A stretch of 64,000 bases of DNA from Epichloe hybrida (GCA_019022495.1 JAFEKR010000021.1:682001-746000), one strand, 5' to 3'. Positions 25,251 through 36,599 are shown, counted from the first letter of the stretch. Numbers and translations: made by a program. Notes: generated by a model from the letters alone, not told the origin.

Positions 25251-25689
25251 AAGGCTATAACCCTAGGGGACTATAGTAAGTAGTTATAAATATCCCTATA
25301 GTAAATAACTAGGCAAAGACTTGTGCTACTATACTAAGAGATAGATATATAGTAATTAAGCAGCTAAGTGACTTATAGGCCTAGTACACGAAACACTATA
25401 ATAAGAAGCGGACCTAATAAAGTTTAGAGTAAGTAACTATATTTTATTATCTATAAAGAATATTAACTTATAGTAACCTAGTAGGAAGCTAAGTGTAAAG
25501 TACCTAGGCCCTTATAAAATTAAAAAGGTAATTAGGACTTTTAGTTTAGTATACTAACTAAAGCTACTACCTAGTACATAACTATATAATGTTTTTAATA
25601 TTACTAATCTTAAACTATTTGTAGGGGATCTAACTAATGTAAAAGATACATCCTTACTATAAGAGAATATTATAGATAATAAGCAAGAG

Positions 25690-25810
25690 TTTAAAGTTAA
25701 AAGAATTATATTATATTATTATAATAGGAGATATTAGAAATACCTAGTTAAATAAAAGGGCTATAATACTTAAGAGAACTCTTAGGTAAAGAAAAGAGAT
25801 TTTATTATAA
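25690..25810 (+). pseudogene. Gypsy-B C-terminal chromodomain remnant
   Basis: The frame reads LYYYNRRYxKYLVKxKGYNTxENSxV, with x marking TAA/TAG. The chromodomain core is (I)LxxRxxRGKxxYLVKWKGYxxxxNSWE, so both lost residues in the KGY and NSW parts are Trp or Gln codons turned into stops. Chromodomains at the end of integrase steer chromoviruses to methylated-histone chromatin, which fits insertion in an existing repeat block. Confidence 0.75.
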
Positions 25811-26581
25811 TAGATATTATTAAGGATTACAAGTGGTAACTAAGCAGCTAGTTTGTGGATATAGAGTTATATTTAGTAGAGTTTAGATAGCAGTAGTAAT
25901 ATATAAAAAAAATCTAGATAAATTCTTAGAAACCTAACTTATAGCTACTTCGCACTAATTATTCTATTAACACATTACCTACCTAGCCCCTAGTATTCTT
26001 ACCTATACTAATAAGGGCAGAGAATTTATCCTTATTATTAGAGGAATCCCTCTCCCTTATATATATATATATAAAGCTTGCTAGGGAGGTCTAGTAGCCT
26101 AACATAAGTAGGAAGCGCAGATATATTAGTAGTAAGCTACTAGTAAGTTAGTAAAGCTATAAACTAGAGCGTAGAAATACATATAGATAGAAGGTTTTAC
26201 GTAATAAAACACAAGCTATTAGAAATATTAATCTAGACTTCTAGATTAATAGTATTATTAAGTAGTAATATAGTAACTTATTTATTAGTATTAGCCTTAC
26301 GTGTAACTTCTACTATAAGTCATGCTTACCTTACCTAACTATGCTTATTAGTATTTTTAGTAGTTAGGAGCGTATTATAAAGTTTATGTTTTATACGTAT
26401 TAAATACTAGTAGTATATTAGTAGTAACTAAGTTATGGAAATAAAAGATATATATATTATTAAGAAAGTATAGATTATTATTAGGATTACTATAAGTATT
26501 AATACACTTAAAGAGCGTATAGTATAACTAGGTAAACTAAGTAAGACACTAGTAGTATATTAGTATATATATTAGTAGTAA

Positions 26582-27120
26582 GAAAAGGAGAATAAACCCT
26601 AGTGTAGTCCTTGTTATTATACGCATAATAGGCGTATTTTGTTAAGTTATTTACGTAAGTTAGAAGTAATATATAGTAAGATAGTAGTAAAGTTATACTT
26701 AGAGAATTAGTATATTAGGTTAGGATAGATTTGCCTTTAATAATATATTATAGCTCTGTGCTATTACTATCTTTAGGTGTAATAGCCTATATTATAACCT
26801 ACTATATATAGCGAATATAAGGAATCTTTATTTTACTAGTACTACTAGCTATAAGTTAGTAAGGTAAGCGCTAGGGGGTAGAGATATTATACTTATATTA
26901 AGATTTTTAAAGCTATATACTTCTTACTAGGAGACTTTAAAGGAAATATTAAGGAATTCTTCTTACTAAAGGGAGGTAATAGTAGCGGAGTAGTAGCTTA
27001 TATTAAAGATATTATTAACTACTAGTAAGTTAGTAGTAATACGCTATAAGAAACTTATAAGTAGAAAATAAGTAACTAACCTTTTAGCGTTTAAGAGAAT
27101 TTAGGTGTTTTAAATAAGGG
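26582..27120 (+). pseudogene. Gypsy-B downstream ORF remnant of unknown function
   Basis: After the chromodomain the element has almost 2 kb before its 3' LTR, more than an untranslated region needs. From about 26582 to 27120 a single plus-strand frame runs about 180 codons, interrupted only by TAA and TAG, never TGA. That is what Gln-rich coding sequence becomes after C-to-T mutation. The readable part contains a CSPCYYTHNRRILLSYLRKLE-type segment (about 26601-26660), and later DFKGNIKEFFLLKGGNSSG (about 26932-26990). I do not recognise the protein. It could be an accessory or env-position ORF, or a captured gene fragment. Sequence 25811-26581 between it and the chromodomain is in part readable but unassigned. 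Confidence 0.45.
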
Positions 27121-27754
27121 TAAATATAGATAATAAAGTAATGCTATAGGATATTAGTAACTACTATAAGAGAAGTTATAAAGCTACTAGCTTATAGGTA
27201 AAGGTAACTTATAATACTAAGGGAGAATATAGAGAGAAGAAAAGTATATAGAAGTAAGGGAAAGTAAGCCTCTTTTATATTAGCCCTAGACCCCTAAGTA
27301 ATTTACATACTATATATAGCTAATCTAGGAATTATAATATTTATAGTTATAGCTACTACTAGTAAATACACACGCTAGCTACGAACTCCTAGCAAGATTA
27401 ATATAACATCCCTAATATTAGATAAGAAGTTATTTATTTTAAATAGCACGCGTTACCCTATCTATTTAACCTAATTATAAAATTTAATATAGGTAGCCTA
27501 TTCACTTAGTGCTAATAACTTACTAGATAAAGGCATATATATTAGAGGTAATAAAGTAGTAAGTGTGTAGCTATTTATAATCTAGAGGTTATAAGAAGGA
27601 TTACCTAGGACCCTATAATATCTATCTTATTATTTAAAGTAAATACAATGCTACGCACTAATAGTATAGCTAGTAACATAGGCATTGCTATAGGTTATAT
27701 ATAGTATACACACACTAGCTAAGTAGCTCTTTTTAATTAAGAATAATTATATAT

Positions 27755-27767
27755 TAGGGGGGTAGTA
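27755..27767 (+). other. Polypurine tract of Gypsy-B
   Basis: ATTAGGGGGGTAGTA lies directly before the 3' LTR, the normal plus-strand priming site, and fixes the element's orientation as plus. Confidence 0.7.
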
Positions 27768-28034
27768 TGTTAGGAGCACGGAGGCTAAGGGGCTATAGAC
27801 AGGATAGTTATATGTTAGAGCCCTTAGATAAGCCTTAGGTTCCGCGGATAACTAAGTAGCTATAAGATAGCCACGTGTATGTAGTAGGGTATTTAGATAA
27901 GGACTACCTATAAGAGATATAGGAGGTTAGAGTTTGAGACCTTTATGTACCCACCCCTAAGTAGTAGCTCTCTAGCTATGACTAAGAACCTTAGCCTTCA
28001 CTCCGTTTATATCTCCCCGAACATAGTCATGACA
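27768..28034 (+). repeat. 3' LTR of Gypsy-B (267 bp)
   Basis: Starts TGTTAGGAGCACGG and ends CATAGTCATGACA. The mutation gradient is reversed relative to the 5' LTR: the right end is clean and the left half mutated. Preceded by the polypurine tract at 27755-27767. Confidence 0.94.
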
Positions 28035-28039
28035 CCCTA

Positions 28040-31014
28040 TTATTACATAATAGGTATAGTCTTATTGCCTTAGATAAGTACGTTAGCGAGGTTATTAATT
28101 TTAACTTGCATTTTATCTATATTAGTAATTAAGAAGAGAAAGGGGGTAGCTATATTAAGGACGTAGAATTCAAGCTCTCTAAGTTCTATAGGCATATAAA
28201 GGATTCCTCTTATAACTATTAATCTAGCGCTAAATATAATAATTTAGGATTCATAGGGGGTTACCTTTAATAAAGGCATTAATCTTAGTAGAGCCTTTAC
28301 TTATACCTCCCCTGTAGTTAACTTTCCTATAGCGCTAGTATTAGGTATAATCCCTCTAAAGACCTCTTTAGAATAGCGTTCTTTAGAGATATAGTAAATC
28401 AAGCCTTTATTACACTCTTATAGCTTATAAAGCTCCTCCCTAAGGAATATATGTTAGAAGGCTTAATTGTTTAGGGTTACAAGAATATTAATGTTAGTAA
28501 TATTATAGTTAGTCTATAATCCGGAGTAAAAGAATTATATAATGTTTAGGTATGCTATTAATAGTAGCTCCTCTATATTATTATTATTATCTTTAGCTTC
28601 TATATAAGCTAAAAGATATAATTCCTAATTCTAACCTAAGCCTTTATTAGGCTTATTATTATCCTACCCTTTATAGGAGGCAAGGAATGCCTAGAATCTC
28701 TTCTCTAAAGGGGGTATATAATATGTTTTGCTAGCCTACTAGTAGTCTTTTTCCTTTTAATATTCTTTAGTAAAGTAATTAGAGGACTAGTAGCTGCTCT
28801 TGCTATATATAAAGTAGCGCTTAGTGCTTAGCCTAGGGCTTTATCCGCGATAACTTCCTCCGCTATAAGGGGATAATTACTATTTATACTAATAATCAGT
28901 GAACATAGTATCTAGAGGGTCTTCTTATTAGGACTAAAGGTATTAGGAGGGCCTCCTATTTGATTCCGCAATAGTAATTACCTTACGGAGGTCTCTGGCA
29001 AGACTTTCGAAGCCTACGGAGTATATGTATTTCACTATCTAATATTTAGGCACACTAGCTACAGCATTTAAGGCCTGCTTATAGAGTTTAGTATTTACTA
29101 TCTTAGTAAGGTATAGGCCTCTGTGAATCTTCTTAAGAGTTAATAACATAATCTTAAGGCACTTAAGCTTACTTTTATTAGGGTTTTTCTTAATTATGCT
29201 CTTTAGCGTTATACTACTTTACTTATAGTAATAAAATTACTAGTTACTTTCTATCTTAAAGCGTTAATAAATACAGGCAATTATCTCTTCATAGGAATAG
29301 TTATTTCTAAAGAGGTAATTAAGGTAGTATTACTTAGTATTACCTATTAATATAATAGGGAAAGCCTTCTAATAATACGTTTAAGGAAGGTTAATTCTAT
29401 TACACTTGTTTTTAAAGAGTGTAATCTTTAGCGTTAAGAAGTTATATAGTTTTCCACTATAGCGGTCGCTATCCTTATATATCTTTATAAGCTCCGAGAT
29501 CTTCTTTGTAATCTAATCTTTAGAGGGGAATTACTATAAAGGCATAATTTGTTATGAATAATAGTCTACTAGTTGTTCTTAATAATAATTATCCAGATAA
29601 AGCTATTAATATAATAGGGATTATCGTAGGGGTTCTTATAAGGGTTTAAGTAATCTCTAGGGTTAGGGAAGGTTAATTTCTAGGGTAGGTTATTAGGGCT
29701 ATTAATGTTAAGGTTCTAAGGGTTTAGAAAATCATGGTCTTTCTTATAATCTTTCCTATAACTAAAGGGGTATTAAGGTTTAATAAAGCACTTCCTTAAG
29801 CAATACTAGGATTAAATATCCTAGGCCTTGCCTAATAAGGACGCCGTAATCTTATAAAGAATTGCATAATTCTCTAATAATATCCTTAGATACCCTTTTA
29901 AAGGTGTCTTTAGACTAGCCTTTAAAGTCTTCTTAAAATAATTCCTATAGGTTATTATCTCTCTAACCTTAATACTTACTAAGGTTAATAAATCTTATAA
30001 TCTAGTTATTAAGCTTAAGCTATATAGTAGTCTCTAGATCTAGCTTAATAAATTCTTTCTAATTACTAGAGAAGTTATAAGTAAGCTATTAAAGGCATAA
30101 GGGTAACTTATGCTCTTAGGGTCTTTTAGGGGTAATAGTTAGAGCCTTACTATTATTAGCAGCCTTTACTCTTATAAAAGGTCTAGATTCCTCTACTATC
30201 TTTAACTATAAAAGGAATATTACTAATTTATTGTTTTTACTACTAATTAAGCTCCTATATTTGCCTGTCGCTATTATAAGGTTCTTCTTTCACATTTCAG
30301 GAGCGTTATTACTTTAATAAAATCAGAAGATTATAAAAATAAGAAAAACAGAAGAAAAAGTAGTAGAAGTAGTAAAAGTAGTAATAAGAATAAACTAATA
30401 GAGATAAAGAAAGTAATATAAGTTCTAAAAGTAACTAGAAAATAATAGGAAAAGTAATAAGGGAATAATAGGAATTACTACTTCCTGTTTTTTATAAGAA
30501 GGAGGGAAGGAGGTAATCTCTCTTTCTTACTAATAAGTATAGGGCGAATAGCACTAATAATAAAGAGGGCAAAAAACAAGTAGTAAATACTTGTAAGGAG
30601 AGATTAAAGGTCTGTCAGAAGGTGATGTGTTAAAGGGAATTTGTAGGTATGTTAGCTAGCTTAGCTAAGGTTATTTAACATTAGGTTTGAAATAAATGCC
30701 TCGTGGCGATAGATTCGGTTAGTTAGTTGGTTTTCTCGTAATAGACAATAAAATTAACAATTAATAACAATATCCTAGATAGATATAACGAAGTTATATC
30801 CCTAAGCCTAAGGGTTAATAAATCAATTCCTTAGAAGCCTAACAAGCCCGTAACTAGGATTCTAGTCTCTTCCTTTAGCACACTTATATAGTTATATCTC
30901 TTTACTATAATGACTATTACGGCATAATAAGGGGTAGTAGCAGTAATGTCTATAGAAATGTCTTTTCTTATAATACCTAGCTTATCTATAGTTATAAAGT
31001 CAACCACTAATTAG
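28040..31014 (-). pseudogene. Copia-A2 gag and N-terminal pol half
   Basis: Aligns with Copia-A1 12807-15781. It carries the start of the integrase, the degraded zinc knuckle (about 28770-28820) and the gag region. Close to the 5' LTR is the leader CTAATTAGTGGTTGACTT, here less mutated than in A1 (AGTAGTTAACTT). Stop codons are TAA/TAG throughout. Confidence 0.82.
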
Positions 31015-31271
31015 TGTTAGTTACACTAAGGTCCTACGTAGGTAATAAATCCCGTATAAATTAAAGTTAATAATAGTTAGTTAGCTAGCTAGGAAAGAGG
31101 GAGAAGAGAGGGAAAGTCTAGATGCTAGAAAAGTAGGCAAAATCCGTATGTGGGGCATAAAAGGGGGTGGCGAATTAATGTAGCCAATCATATCGCGTGC
31201 ATCGCGCCGGACCCACAATTAGTCCGGTCTTTGGCCACGATTGAACCAATGAAGATCCGAAGGAATCAACA
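31015..31271 (-). repeat. 5' LTR of Copia-A2 (257 bp)
   Basis: Direct repeat of 16692-16947, beginning TGTTAGTTACACT. Its right third (about 31150-31271) retains many CpG sites, for example ATCGCGTGCATCGCGCCGG, while its left third is mutated. RIP density therefore changes sharply inside a 257-bp LTR. Confidence 0.94.
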
Positions 31272-31276
31272 ATATC

Positions 31277-33108
31277 TCTCTAAGTAAAGGGAGTAAATAT
31301 TAACTTTTTATAGCTTTACTAGTAACTAGTTAGTCCCCCCCTAGGCTAACTATAACCTTACTTTATATTTCTTATTTATATATACTATATTATATTTATT
31401 ATAATATATAAGTTAAAACTAGGTAAGGCCTAGTGCTAGGGGCTATAGGTTTTTTATATATTCTTACTCTTAGATTATAATTATATCTATATTAGTTTAG
31501 TAATAAAGCGCTATATATACTAGTTTATTTTTCTTATTTATATTCTAAAAAAGGACTTATAATATTATTATATTAATTAGGGGGGTTATTAGTTACTACT
31601 ATCTTATACTAGCTTTATTCTAGCTTTAAGTTACTTTCTATACTATCTAATACTTCCTAATCTTAGTTATTTAGTGCTTTATTCTATATTTATAAGGTAT
31701 TCTCTCTTTTTACTTACTATAATAATAAGTTTTATTACTATACTAGGTCTTTTATAAAGTATAATTAAGCCTTTACTTAGGGAGTAAGTAGTAAAGTAAG
31801 AGAGCTATTTAAGATATCTTACTTTAGTAATATTTTACTTCTTTTTTAGGATAAGGTAATCCCTTAACTAAGCTAGGTATAGTCTAAAGTATAAAATATA
31901 GTTTTTCTTTACTTATTTATCTTTTATAAGGTAAGAGAATTCTTTATTCTTATAATAGCTAGCTTTATACTTACTATACCTTAGTACTACCTTATAAAAC
32001 TTAGCTATATAGCTTATTTAAAAGTAATTATAATATTATTAGGGTTATAAGGTTTTATTATATAGTTTAGTTTAAAATAGCTTTACTTTAAAAACTATAT
32101 TATCTTAGTATATTTTATTAGTATATTTTACTTTAGCTAGGCTTAGTATTAGAGTAGTTTTTTAAGTGCCTTTACCCTAGGGTTATCTTACTATTACCTT
32201 TACTATATTTACTTTATTAGCTTTTCTAATTTCTATTACTAGGTTCTTAAGAGAGGTATATTTAGTTAGGAATCCTTTAATAATAACACCAAGTATATAA
32301 TAGTAAAGGGCTATCTCTTGCCTAAATACTTTAGTAATTTATTTTTAGTTTTCTTTATATTAAGTAATATTTTCTTTAAAGGGAATAATTATATTCTTAC
32401 TAGGGAGTGTTTTAGCTACTACTACTATAATCTAGCCTATAGCTTTATTTACTACTATTACTATATTTTCTATACCCCTAGACTAAAGTAATTCCTAGAT
32501 AATATTCCCTTTAATAAGTATCTCTTAGTCTTATTTACTAAGGATTTAAAAAGGGGGGGGTAAGCTATTTATTTATTTAGAAGCTAGGCTAGTAGTAATA
32601 CTTACCTAGGTTAAAGTATTACTTTCTTTAGTTTCTTCTTTAATAGCCTCTTTAAGGGCTTATTTAAGGGCTTCTTTAGTAATATAAATATTACTATTAT
32701 TATAGTTTATTACCTTTACTTTAGCCTAGGTATAGTTTACTACCTATTTAGTAATAGCTTTAGTAATATACTATACCTAGGTAACTTTATTACTAGGGAT
32801 AAGGCTTATAATTTTATTATAGTATTTTATATTATCTAGATATTTAAATTAAATTTAGTTTATTATAAGGTTATTCTTATTACTTTATTAAACTATCTTA
32901 TTCTTATATTTAGGTAGTAGTAGCTTTATACTAGCCCCCTTTCTCCTAAGTTAATTACTATTAGTATATTTACACTTTTACTACTAGCTTTATTATAATA
33001 TAATATTATAAGGGGGGGTAAATAAAGGTAAGGAATTTAAATATTAATATAGTTTGTATTTTAGAGGTAATTCTAGACCTTTAGAGCGGTGTGAAAGTTT
33101 ATGCGAAG
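31277..33108 (-). mobile_element. LINE-1 segment d (5' part, ORF1 region)
   Basis: Continuation of LINE-1 after Copia-A2. About 31277-32085 aligns with LINE-2 51172-51970, which proves common descent. By position on the minus strand it should hold ORF1 (the gag-like protein) and the 5' end, but RIP has erased any recognisable zinc knuckle. The last 28 bp (33081-33108) are suddenly free of RIP (GAGCGGTGTGAAAGTTTATG), suggesting the element or duplication edge is here. Nothing else was found in this 1.8 kb. Confidence 0.65.
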
Positions 33109-33114
33109 GTATTA

Positions 33115-33593
33115 GTATATTAATACTATTATATAAAAAGACCCACTTTTTATTTACCTAACACTACATTTGTAATTTTTATAGTGTAATGTAGTTAGTG
33201 TAGTTAGTAACTATACTAACTATAAGAAAAAAAAAACTACACTACACTAAATACAAGCTAGAAAAAACTACACTATAAATACAAAATTTTCCTAAAAACT
33301 ACACTAACTACACTACAAACAATGCTTTGCTCTTAGGTAACTAGTAAGAGAAGCTTTAAAATTATAAGAATAAAGGGATAGCTAAGTAAGAGATATAGGG
33401 GCGTTTATATATTAACTAAAGCTTACTAGGTCTAAGTGTATTATATATATAAGTTACTAGCTTATAGCTAGTAGCTTGCTAGTATTACGTGGACCTAGCC
33501 CTAGGGCGTAGTATGCCTGCTAGGTGGTGCGCTAGCGCACTAGTGTTATGAGTAGGCCTCACATACAAATACTACACTACATACAAAGCTCTG
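33115..33593 (+). mobile_element. hAT-3: right-end fragment of a hAT element, split by a solo LTR
   Basis: The right terminus reads AAGCTCTG (ends 33593), the inverted partner of a CAGAGC hAT end. The left part (about 33122-33180) resembles the right subterminal region of hAT-1 (about 43030-43080): a CCACTTTT-rich start, CTAACA(C/T)TACATTTGTAAT, then short direct and inverted TAGTGTAG/CTACACTA repeats. No left end and no transposase are present. The Gypsy-A solo LTR (33323-33563) sits inside it. Confidence 0.7.
33323..33563 (-). repeat. Solo LTR of the Gypsy-A family (241 bp)
   Basis: Same length and nearly the same sequence as 5653-5893. The flanks read AACAA and TACAA, a 4-of-5 match for a TSD. 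A solo LTR arises by recombination between the two LTRs of a full element. It lies within hAT-3, so it is younger than that insertion. Confidence 0.88.
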
Positions 33594-33679
33594 ATTATAG
33601 TATATGCATTACGCTAGCCTTATAATTTAGTCTAGTCTTTAGCTATGATTAAACTAATGAAGATCCAAAGGATTTAATA
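33594..33679 (-). repeat. Truncated Copia-A LTR (last 86 bp)
   Basis: Matches the plus-strand right end of the Copia-A LTR from the GCATTACGC block to its end (GGATTTAATA for GGAATTAACA). The left two thirds are missing where hAT-3 abuts, so hAT-3 probably inserted into this LTR and the distal part was lost. LINE-2 sequence follows at 33680. Confidence 0.75.
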
Positions 33680-34338
33680 GTATGACCTTAGCCTTTACTT
33701 TTATATATAGCTAATTAATAGCTTTTTATATATATTCAAGAACTTAGGGGGTAGCTTCCTATTATTTATTAAAAATACTAATTAGCTATAAAATATAGTT
33801 AAAACTAAGGAGGTCTTTAATACTATTATAATAAACTCTAATATTAGGTATAGCTTATATTAGGTTAATAATACTATTTTTATTATTCTTACTATTTTTA
33901 TTATTCTTACTATTTTTATTATTCTTACTATTTTTATTATTCTTACTATTTTTATTATTCTTATTATTTTTATTATTCTTATTATTTTTATTATTCTTAT
34001 TATTTTTATTATTCTTATTATTTTTATTATTCTTATTATTTTTATTATTCTTATTATTTTTATTATTCTTATTATTCTTATTATTTTTATTATTTTTATT
34101 ATTTTTATTATTCTTATTATTTTTATTATTCTTATTATTTTTATTATTCTTATTATTTTTATTATTCTTATTATTTTTATTATTCTTATTATTCTTATTA
34201 TTTTTATTATTTTTATATTATTCTATAAGTTTATCTTTAGGTATAATAAGTCTAACCCTTTACTAGTTTATAAACATTAGTAGTTTATTTACTTTATTAG
34301 TTTTTTTATTTAGTTTATCTTAAAAAAATATTTTTAGT
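33680..34338 (-). mobile_element. LINE-2, first segment
   Basis: Second copy of the LINE. It aligns with LINE-1 segment c from about 16275 to 16625, apart from a 350-bp repeat expansion at 33872-34220. It stops at TAAAG (34339-34343), the TSD of Copia-B, and continues at 40721. No coding motif is visible. Confidence 0.8.
33872..34220. repeat. 18-bp minisatellite built of TTATTATTC-type triplets (~350 bp)
   Basis: About 19 head-to-tail units of the form ATTCTTACTATTTTTATT, drifting to ATTCTTATTATTTTTATT. All units are multiples of three bases. LINE-1 has only about 30 bp of TATCTTTATTATC-like sequence at the matching place (16459-16489), so the array expanded after the copies separated. Confidence 0.9.
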
Positions 34339-34343
34339 TAAAG

Positions 34344-34638
34344 TGTTGGAACAAGCATGATATTAACAAGGCTGCGCGCCTCTGATTGGCTAGACGCGTT
34401 ACATCGCAGACCTACATATCTAGCCTAACCGCGCCGCGGTTAGCGTTAGCATATATAGCCTCTTCGCTAATAACCCTAATTAAGGCCCCTTTTCCTATAA
34501 TAAATAGCGCACCCTCTTTACTTTTATTTAATCCCTCTTTTACTTACTTTAATAAACTAGAATATATAATAATTATATACACTTTAGTTTACCCTAAAAA
34601 CCCTATATATAAGTTAAAGGTATCCTGTAAATCTTACA
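34344..34638 (+). repeat. 5' LTR of Copia-B (295 bp)
   Basis: Starts TGTTGGAACAAGCATG. The first 110 bp keep CpG sites (GCTGCGCGCC, ACGCGTTACATCGC, CCGCGCCGCGG). The palindromic AACCGCGCCGCGGTTA box is well preserved in both LTRs. The internal leader after it reads CTAATTAGTAGTTATC. Confidence 0.95.
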
Positions 34639-36599
34639 CTAATTAGTAGTTATCTTTATAAATACTATAGATTAGTAAGGTTTATAGAAAAGGTATTAGT
34701 ATTAAGAACTTACCTTATAAAAGAGAAATTATTACTTTAAGATACTAAATATACTAAGAAAGAAGTATATTTTAGCTTTTCTTTTACCTTAAGTAACTAT
34801 AACTAGCTCTATACTAAATCTAAGCTTATTAACTTAATTAAGGCTTAGTTAGTAACTAACCTAACCTATCTTTATTTATTTAATTAGCACGTCTATTACG
34901 TAAATAAACCCTTAGAAGCGTGTTTATTAAATAATTAAGGCCTAGTTAGTAACTAACCTAACCTATCCTTAATTATTTAATTAAACTTACTAAGGGGCAA
35001 AGATAATAGCTTTACTTATAATCCTTTAAACCTCTATAATTTCTCTATTTCCTATACCTCCCTATCTACTACTAATATTATAGTAGAATATTAAGATTAA
35101 CTAGAAGGATTTAAAACCTAAGATATTCCTTCTAATCTTAAATATACCTCCCCCCCTAAAGATACTAGAAAAGGAGTTAATCTATAAGTTATATCTTACC
35201 TTCTTGACTATATCTCCCCTAATTTACACTAGTATATTATATAATAAGCACTAGAAAATAAGGAAATATTTAATCTTAAAGTAAACACTACCCTTAAAGA
35301 ACTTATAGCTTAGATTTTTATTAAGAAAGTAACCTATAAATATAAGAACCTATACTTATAAACCCTATTTACTATCTTTAATAATAACTTTAGAGAATAG
35401 AACTAAGAGATATTCTAAGTAGTATATCCTAAAGCTATAAAAAGTCTTTAAGACTTTCTTTTCTTTAGTAGTATTTATATAGACTTATAAAGTTACTATA
35501 AGATAATAGTCTTACTTAAAGATATTACTAACTATAATAAATTCTATAATTAGAAAGAAGAAGAAATATAGGAAGTTACTAGGAAGTATTCCCCCTTTAA
35601 GAGGTAAATAGTAGAAAAAGACTTTTATAAAGACCTTCTCCCTATTAGTATTCCTTCTTTTAGAGATTAAATAAATTAACTAATTACTTTATAATATCCC
35701 TAATCCCCTTAACTACTATAATTACTCCTATTCTATTCCTAAATTCTATTATACTAATCCCTAAGTATATTAAGTATAAGGCAAAGGCATAATAGTAAGG
35801 GCAATCCCCTTATTATAAGCCCTTAACTATAAGCCTAGACCCCCCTTACTTCCCTTCCTATAGTAAGGTATTATAATCCCTCTCTATAGTCTAGGACTAT
35901 AGCACCCCCTCTATAAGATTTAATTATCCCTATCCCCCCTTAAGAGATAAGCTAACCCTTATTAAAGTAACTACTTAATCTTAATAAGTTCTATAATAAT
36001 AAGAGTATTAAGTATAGTACTAAGGAGTATAATATCCTTAATATTAAGCTCTTAACTTATTAAAGGAAGTATAAGATACTAGGAATTATATAAGAATAGT
36101 TAGGCTATAGTTTTAAGTTTATACTAAAAGGAAGACCTCTCTAGTACTTTTTAAAGAACCTTTTAGGCTAAGAAAACCCCTAAGATCTCCTAACTCTTAT
36201 TTATAAAATTAGGTAGAAGTTTAAGATAGATAATATATATTAAAAGAACTATTTATTATAGGGAAAGTTATAACTACTTATAATTATCTAAGAGAACCCT
36301 AATAAATTAAAGATTAAATGCTTTAAAAACCTTATAATAAAGCTTTTAAATCTCTAAAGGGTAAATCCTTATAAATCCTAGTTAGAATTAGATCTCTATA
36401 GTTAGATTCTAAATGCTTGTAAAGGAATCCTCGAATATAAGGCTTATATTATTAATCCTCCTATTAACCTTTAACGCTTTTATAAATAGATAAGGATATT
36501 AATTAGCAAATCTAAAGCTTTAATTAATTAATAGTAGTTTCCTACAGAAGCTAGCACTAAGGAACACTTTTAGACTAACTATAGGTATAATAGAAAAGG

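Larger units (their letters stand above)
20218..28034 (+). mobile_element. Gypsy-B: full-length chromovirus-type Ty3/Gypsy element (7817 bp)
   Basis: Bounded by LTRs 20218-20491 and 27768-28034 with a perfect TSD, CCCTA (20213-20217 and 28035-28039), inside the integrase of Copia-A2. Plus-strand order: gag (about 20690-21680), protease (about 21850-22140), linker and RT (22228-23400), RNase H (about 23400-23930), integrase (about 24560-25250), chromodomain (about 25690-25810). A further coding remnant follows (26582-27120), then a polypurine tract (27755-27767). Gypsy order plus a C-terminal chromodomain defines a chromovirus. It is less mutated than its host Copia but still inactivated. It must be younger than Copia-A2, which is younger than LINE-1. 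Confidence 0.95.
16692..31271 (-). mobile_element. Copia-A2: second copy of Copia-A, split by Gypsy-B
   Basis: LTRs at 16692-16947 and 31015-31271 with a perfect TSD, ATATC (16687-16691 and 31272-31276). Removing Gypsy-B and its duplicated 5 bp leaves 6758 bp, against 6754 bp for Copia-A1, and the internal sequence aligns along its length. The left half (16948-20217) corresponds to 9542-12806 and the right half (28040-31014) to 12807-15781. RIP load is a little lower than in A1: the QTDDTLG box here reads MQTNDILGL (complement of about 18080-18105), so one catalytic Asp survives. Sense is minus. Confidence 0.95.

Noticed and set aside
26582..27120. Separate host gene captured between elements
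   Set aside because: It lies wholly within the TSD-bounded Gypsy-B and on its sense strand with no internal TSD; treated as part of the element.
34386..34646. Open plus-strand frame of 86 codons
   Set aside because: Lies within the Copia-B 5' LTR and leader; the matching frame in the 3' LTR (40541-40741) shows it is only repeated non-coding sequence.
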